Below, piece after piece: positions 14,245-17,388 of a stretch of DNA of 17,388 nucleotides. Below the pieces are notes generated by a model. That model was given only the letters and a program-made list of their open reading frames with translations, ran no database searches and was not told the origin of the DNA. The stretch comes from Chloroflexota bacterium (lineage in GTDB: Bacteria > Chloroflexota > Limnocylindria > Limnocylindrales > CSP1-4). The stretch lies in assembly GCA_004298915.1 (NCBI GenBank), contig SCTE01000399.1, forward strand, positions 1 to 17,388. Reading direction: 5' to 3'. Positions within the stretch are counted from its first letter, which is position 1. Every line of letters begins with the position of its first letter. Position numbers and translations under genes: made by a program.

Positions 14245-14731
14245 GGATCACATCCGGACGACGATATGGTCCGGTGACGACGACCTCGCCGCTCGCCTCG
14301 AACGGTGCGTCACCGGTCCTCCGGACGATGAACCGGTGGTGCACCTCGGTCGCGCCGGACGAGATCATCGCGTTGACCGGGCAGTACTTCGTCGCCGACA
14401 GCTCGATGCTCCGGCGAATGGCCGCCTCGTCGATGCCGGGACCCTCGACCTCGTGGGTCACCTCCACCCGGGTCAGGACCTGCGGGTATTCGTCGCGCTG
14501 TTCTGCGCGGACCTGGACCGAGTAGGCGGTGATGCGCTGGCGCTTCTTGGTGGCGATGGATACGACATCCATCGCGCTGCAGGCCGCGAGCGCGACCGCC
14601 ACCGTCTCGACCGGGCTCAGTTCCGGGACTGCGGCATCATCGCCCCACCGAAAGGCACGCCCGGTTCCGGTCGTCGCGGCAAACGCCATGCCGTGCTCGT
14701 GAACGAGCGTCGCAGTTCGGACGGTGGGCAT
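14237..14731 (-). CDS. OsmC/YhfA-family redox protein
   Basis: Small cytoplasmic alpha/beta protein of the OsmC superfamily, 164 aa. The family reduces organic hydroperoxides with two cysteines; the YhfA-like branch has no firmly known substrate. The two expected cysteines are present: C51 in VALAACSAMDVVSIATKKRQ and C117 in SATKYCPVNAMIS. The segment between them (QITAYSVQV-type strand, VEVTHEVEGPGID) follows the usual order. ATG 14731 has GGAG 11 nt upstream, a rather long spacing. It lies between the ABC exporter and the arginine operon on the same strand, with 66 bp to argC, and probably forms its own unit. The minus-strand TAGGAT (14778-14773) is a weak -10 candidate. The stop codon lies in GGCTAGGC. 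Confidence 0.88.
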   Translation of the reverse strand: MPTVRTATLVHEHGMAFAATTGTGRAFRWGDDAAVPELSPVETVAVALAACSAMDVVSIATKKRQRITAYSVQVRAEQRDEYPQVLTRVEVTHEVEGPGIDEAAIRRSIELSATKYCPVNAMISSGATEVHHRFIVRRTGDAPFEASGEVVVTGPYRRPDVIPG

Positions 14732-14774
14732 CGGTCAATGAACTCCAGGATGTGTGCCGCGGACGCAGGTCGAT

Positions 14775-14783
14775 CCTAGCCGG
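14775..14783 (-). repeat. CCGGCTAGG gene-end motif after the ABC exporter
   Basis: Perfect CCGGCTAGG on the minus strand, starting 7 nt beyond the exporter stop codon and in its sense direction. It also overlaps the only -10 candidate (TAGGAT) for the OsmC-like gene, so the short gap may hold both an end signal and a start signal. Confidence 0.4.
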
Positions 14784-14790
14784 GACCGCA

Positions 14791-16767
14791 TCATGCCGTC
14801 GGGATGGCGGCGTCGGCGTCGGCCCGCCCGGCCGTCGACGCGGGCCCGGTCGATCCCTCGAACTGCTCGTGGTAGAGGCGGGCATACAGTCCATTCGCGG
14901 CAAGGAGCTGGGCGTGGGACCCGCGCTCGACGATCCGACCGCGGTCGTAGACGAGGATCCGGTCGGCACGCAGGATCGTGGACAGGCGATGGGCGATCGC
15001 GATCGTCGTCCGGCCACGCTCCAGCTTCTCGAGCGCGGCCTGGATGAGCCGTTCGCTGACGGTGTCGAGCGCGGAGGTCGCCTCGTCGAGGATGAGGATT
15101 CGCGGGTCCTTCAGGAGCACCCGCGCGATCGCGATCCGCTGCTTCTCGCCACCGGACAGCTTGTAGCCGCGTTCGCCGACGATCGTGTCGTAGCCGTCAG
15201 GCAGCTCCATCACCCGATCGTGGATCGCCGCCGCGCGGGCCGCCGCCTCGAGCTCCGCCTGGCTGGCGTCCGGCTTGGCATACAGCAGGTTGTCGCGGAC
15301 GCTGGCGTGGAACAGGTACGTCTCCTGGGTCACGAATCCGATCACCGAACCGAGCGACTCGAGGGTGAGCTGGCGAATGTCCGTGCCGTCGATCTCGATC
15401 GACCCCGCGGCGACGTCGTACAGCCGGGGCAGGAGGTACGTCGTCGTGGTCTTGCCCGACCCGGAGGGCCCGACGAGCGCCACGAGCTCACCGGCGGCCG
15501 CCTCGAAGTCGATGCCTTCGATGCCGAACGGCTGGACGGGCTCCGGCGGTTCGGGCTCCGCCACCGCGGGTTCTTCGCCCGCGGTCGCCGTGGTGCCTGC
15601 CTCGACTGGATCGGCCGCCTTCACGACCGGCCGTGCGACGGGATACCGGAACGCGACGTCGCGGAACCGGACCGCGCCACGGACGGTGGCCGGATCGAGC
15701 GCGACGGCATCGGGTGCGTCCACGATCTCCGGATCCATCTCGAGGTACTCGAAGATCCGGTCGAACAGGGCCAGCGCACCCTGGATCTCGACCTGGACCC
15801 CGAGGAGCTGGCCGAGCGGGAAGAAGAGGCGGGACTGGAGCGTCGTGAACGCCACGATGTCGCCAATCGTCGGCGCCGACGTGTCGCCATTGATGGCCAG
15901 CCAGCCGGCCAGCCAGTAGACGAACGCGGGGGTGATGCTGAAGACGGTGCCGACGATCATGAAGAACCAGCGACCGACCATCGCCTGGCGGATCTGGAGC
16001 GTCGCGAGTCGCCTGTTCAACCGGACGAACCGGGCGACGGCGGCGCCCTGCTGGCCGAAGGTCTTGGACAGCAGCATCCCCGAGACGGACAGGGTCTCCT
16101 CGGTCACGGCGGAGAGCTCGGCCAGCGACTTCTGGGTCTCGCCGCTCACCTCGCGACGGACCTTGCCGACGCGATAGGTCAGGTACATGAAGAACGGCAG
16201 CATGCCCAGGGACAGGGCCGTCAACCGCCAGTCGATGATCAGCATCGCGATGACCGTGCTGATCGCCACCGCAAGGTTGGCCGTGACCGATGACGCGGTG
16301 TCCGTCACGACGCTCTGGACACCACCGACGTCATTGGCGAGGCGGCTCTGGATCTCGCCGGTCTTGGTCTCGGTGAAGAAGCGCAGCGGCATCCGCTGGA
16401 GATGCGAATAGAGCGCCGCGCGCAGGTCCTGCATGACGTTCTGGCCGATGACGTTGTTGAGGTAGCTCTGACCGAGGCCGATGAGGCCGGACACGATCGG
16501 CACCGCGATCATCAGGCCGACGTACAGGTTCAACCGCCCGAAATTGAGGTTCGGGATGGCATCGTCGATGAGGAGCTTGAGCAGGATCGGGTTGATGATC
16601 CCGAGACCGCTGGTCAGCAGGATCGCGACCGTGACGACCCCGACCTGGAGGCGGTAGGGCCGGAAGAACGCGACGATGCGCCGGATCGTCCGGCCGCGCC
16701 GCTCGCGGGGAACGGGGACGTAGTCGGGCCCGGATCCACCACCGTGGAAGCCGCCGCGGAAGGTCAT
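14791..16767 (-). CDS. ABC exporter half-transporter (fused membrane and ATPase domains)
   Basis: Type IV/B-family ABC exporter (MsbA/LmrA/BmrA-like), expected to act as a homodimer that exports lipids or drugs; 658 aa. Transmembrane domain at about 28-340, with hydrophobic segments near 42-66, 80-100, 162-198, 268-293 and 300-325. ATPase domain at 365-640: A-loop Y375 (FRYP), Walker A GPSGSGKTT 433-441, Q-loop Q481, signature LSGGE 537-541, Walker B ILILDE 557-562, H-loop H593. All catalytic residues are intact. An unusual insert of about 35 residues, rich in A, E, T and P (about 377-412), separates the A-loop strand from the Walker A region. ATG 16767 has no visible Shine-Dalgarno. It follows trxB on the same strand with a 64-bp gap. 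The substrate is not readable from sequence. Confidence 0.94.
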   Translation of the reverse strand: MTFRGGFHGGGSGPDYVPVPRERRGRTIRRIVAFFRPYRLQVGVVTVAILLTSGLGIINPILLKLLIDDAIPNLNFGRLNLYVGLMIAVPIVSGLIGLGQSYLNNVIGQNVMQDLRAALYSHLQRMPLRFFTETKTGEIQSRLANDVGGVQSVVTDTASSVTANLAVAISTVIAMLIIDWRLTALSLGMLPFFMYLTYRVGKVRREVSGETQKSLAELSAVTEETLSVSGMLLSKTFGQQGAAVARFVRLNRRLATLQIRQAMVGRWFFMIVGTVFSITPAFVYWLAGWLAINGDTSAPTIGDIVAFTTLQSRLFFPLGQLLGVQVEIQGALALFDRIFEYLEMDPEIVDAPDAVALDPATVRGAVRFRDVAFRYPVARPVVKAADPVEAGTTATAGEEPAVAEPEPPEPVQPFGIEGIDFEAAAGELVALVGPSGSGKTTTTYLLPRLYDVAAGSIEIDGTDIRQLTLESLGSVIGFVTQETYLFHASVRDNLLYAKPDASQAELEAAARAAAIHDRVMELPDGYDTIVGERGYKLSGGEKQRIAIARVLLKDPRILILDEATSALDTVSERLIQAALEKLERGRTTIAIAHRLSTILRADRILVYDRGRIVERGSHAQLLAANGLYARLYHEQFEGSTGPASTAGRADADAAIPTA

Positions 16768-16831
16768 GGGTGGAGGGCCAGAGCGCGGCCCCGAGGTCCG
16801 AGGTCGGGACGGATTGGCCGAGGGGCGATGC

Positions 16832-17388
16832 CTACCACGCCGTCAGCGTGTTGGCCTCCGTGATTCCCTGCGCCTCCAGCCAGCGCTCGGCATCGATGGC
16901 CGCCTTGCAGCCGTCGCCGGCCGCGGTAACGGCCTGGCGATAGCGATGGTCATGGACGTCGCCGGCGATGAACACGCCGTCGATCTTCGAATGGGTCTCG
17001 TCGTGCACGACGAGATAGCCCTTCTCGTCCACCTCGAGGACGTCGGCAAACGCCTCGGTGTTCGGTCGGTGGCCGATCGCGATGAACAGGCCCTCGATCG
17101 GCATCCGCCGCTGCTCGCCTGACACCGTGTCCCGAAGGGTGAGTCCCTCGACCTTCGATTCGCCGAGGACCTCGTCGATCCCGGTGTTCGTGTGGATCTC
17201 GATCTTGGGGTTCGCCAGCGCCCGATCGACCATGATCCGGCTGGCCCGGAACTCGTCCCGTCGATGGAGCATGTGGACCTTCGTCGCGAACCGGGTCAGG
17301 TAATTCGCCTCCTCGAATGCCGTGTCGCCACCGCCGACCACGGCGATCTCGCGGTCCTTGAAGAAGAACCCGTCGCACGTCGCGCAGG
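16832..17388 (-). CDS. trxB: Thioredoxin reductase, C-terminal part (5' end outside window)
   Basis: NADPH- and FAD-dependent enzyme that reduces thioredoxin; cytoplasmic homodimer. Only the last 185 or so residues are in the window. They begin at the redox-active disulfide CATC (codons at 17386-17375) followed by DGFFFKDREIAVVGGG. Then come the NADPH-binding GGGDTAFEEANYLT, the HRRDEFRAS that contacts the NADPH phosphate, and IAIGHRPNT. The C-terminal FAD motif GVFIAGDVHDHRYRQAVTAAGDGCKAA closes the protein. All are normal for the family. The stop is TAG at 16834-16832. The N-terminal FAD-binding motif must lie beyond the right edge. No terminator hairpin is obvious in the 64-bp gap to the exporter gene. 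Confidence 0.96.
   Translation of the reverse strand, partial: CATCDGFFFKDREIAVVGGGDTAFEEANYLTRFATKVHMLHRRDEFRASRIMVDRALANPKIEIHTNTGIDEVLGESKVEGLTLRDTVSGEQRRMPIEGLFIAIGHRPNTEAFADVLEVDEKGYLVVHDETHSKIDGVFIAGDVHDHRYRQAVTAAGDGCKAAIDAERWLEAQGITEANTLTAW

Noticed and set aside
14752..16293. 513-codon plus-strand open frame opposite the ABC exporter
   Set aside because: Composition is dominated by D, R, E and G as expected from the complement of a GC-rich gene, with no motif. The exporter has all catalytic motifs on the other strand.

Overview
The window is GC-rich bacterial chromosome (by eye roughly two-thirds G+C) with compact housekeeping and sugar-uptake genes. I see no rRNA, tRNA, CRISPR array, insertion sequence or phage gene. 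Mixed features (actinobacterial-type adenosine deaminase motifs, a sugar ABC cassette with a lipoprotein binding protein, many GTG starts, GTGA/ATGA overlaps) suggest a high-GC Gram-positive-like lineage. A Chloroflexota member (Limnocylindria-like) or an actinobacterium are my best guesses, but this is inference from general impression and not a database result.

Region 1 (1-4479) is a sugar uptake and use locus. A binding lipoprotein (965-2341) and a membrane permease (start 941, running off the left edge) are transcribed leftward. A DeoR-family regulator (2552-3355) and a galactose-1-phosphate uridylyltransferase-like GalT (3352-4479) are transcribed rightward from the same 210-bp divergent control region. 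That region carries repeated TTCGCACA-type sites that are good candidates for the regulator's operator.

Region 2 (4546-8977) alternates strands. argH (argininosuccinate lyase) is rightward, an arrestin-fold Spo0M-like protein leftward, adenosine deaminase rightward, and a YpfJ-type zinc metallopeptidase leftward. The add/ypfJ convergent junction is a perfect 7-bp inverted repeat that contains both stop codons.

Region 3 (9117-14207) is a leftward arginine operon, argC-argJ-argB-argR-argG. Each of its four junctions is a 4-nt stop/start overlap. It is headed by two tandem ARG boxes 20 bp apart that cover the predicted promoter, so ArgR, encoded inside the operon, probably represses its own operon. 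Together with argH this covers N-acetylglutamate synthesis/recycling (ArgJ), NAG kinase, reductase, and the two final steps from citrulline to arginine. argD, argF and carAB are not in the window.

Region 4 (14237-17388) is leftward: an OsmC/YhfA-type protein, a homodimeric-type ABC exporter half-transporter with an unusual acidic/proline insert in its nucleotide-binding domain, and the C-terminal part of thioredoxin reductase cut by the right edge.

Most of the content is well-known biology. The points most worth a second look are the ARG-box arrangement with a leaderless-looking argC, the NAG kinase without the arginine-sensing N-terminal helix in an ArgJ pathway, a 9-mer (CCGGCTAGG) holding every CTAG I could find and always placed in sense at gene ends, and the bacterial arrestin-fold protein.
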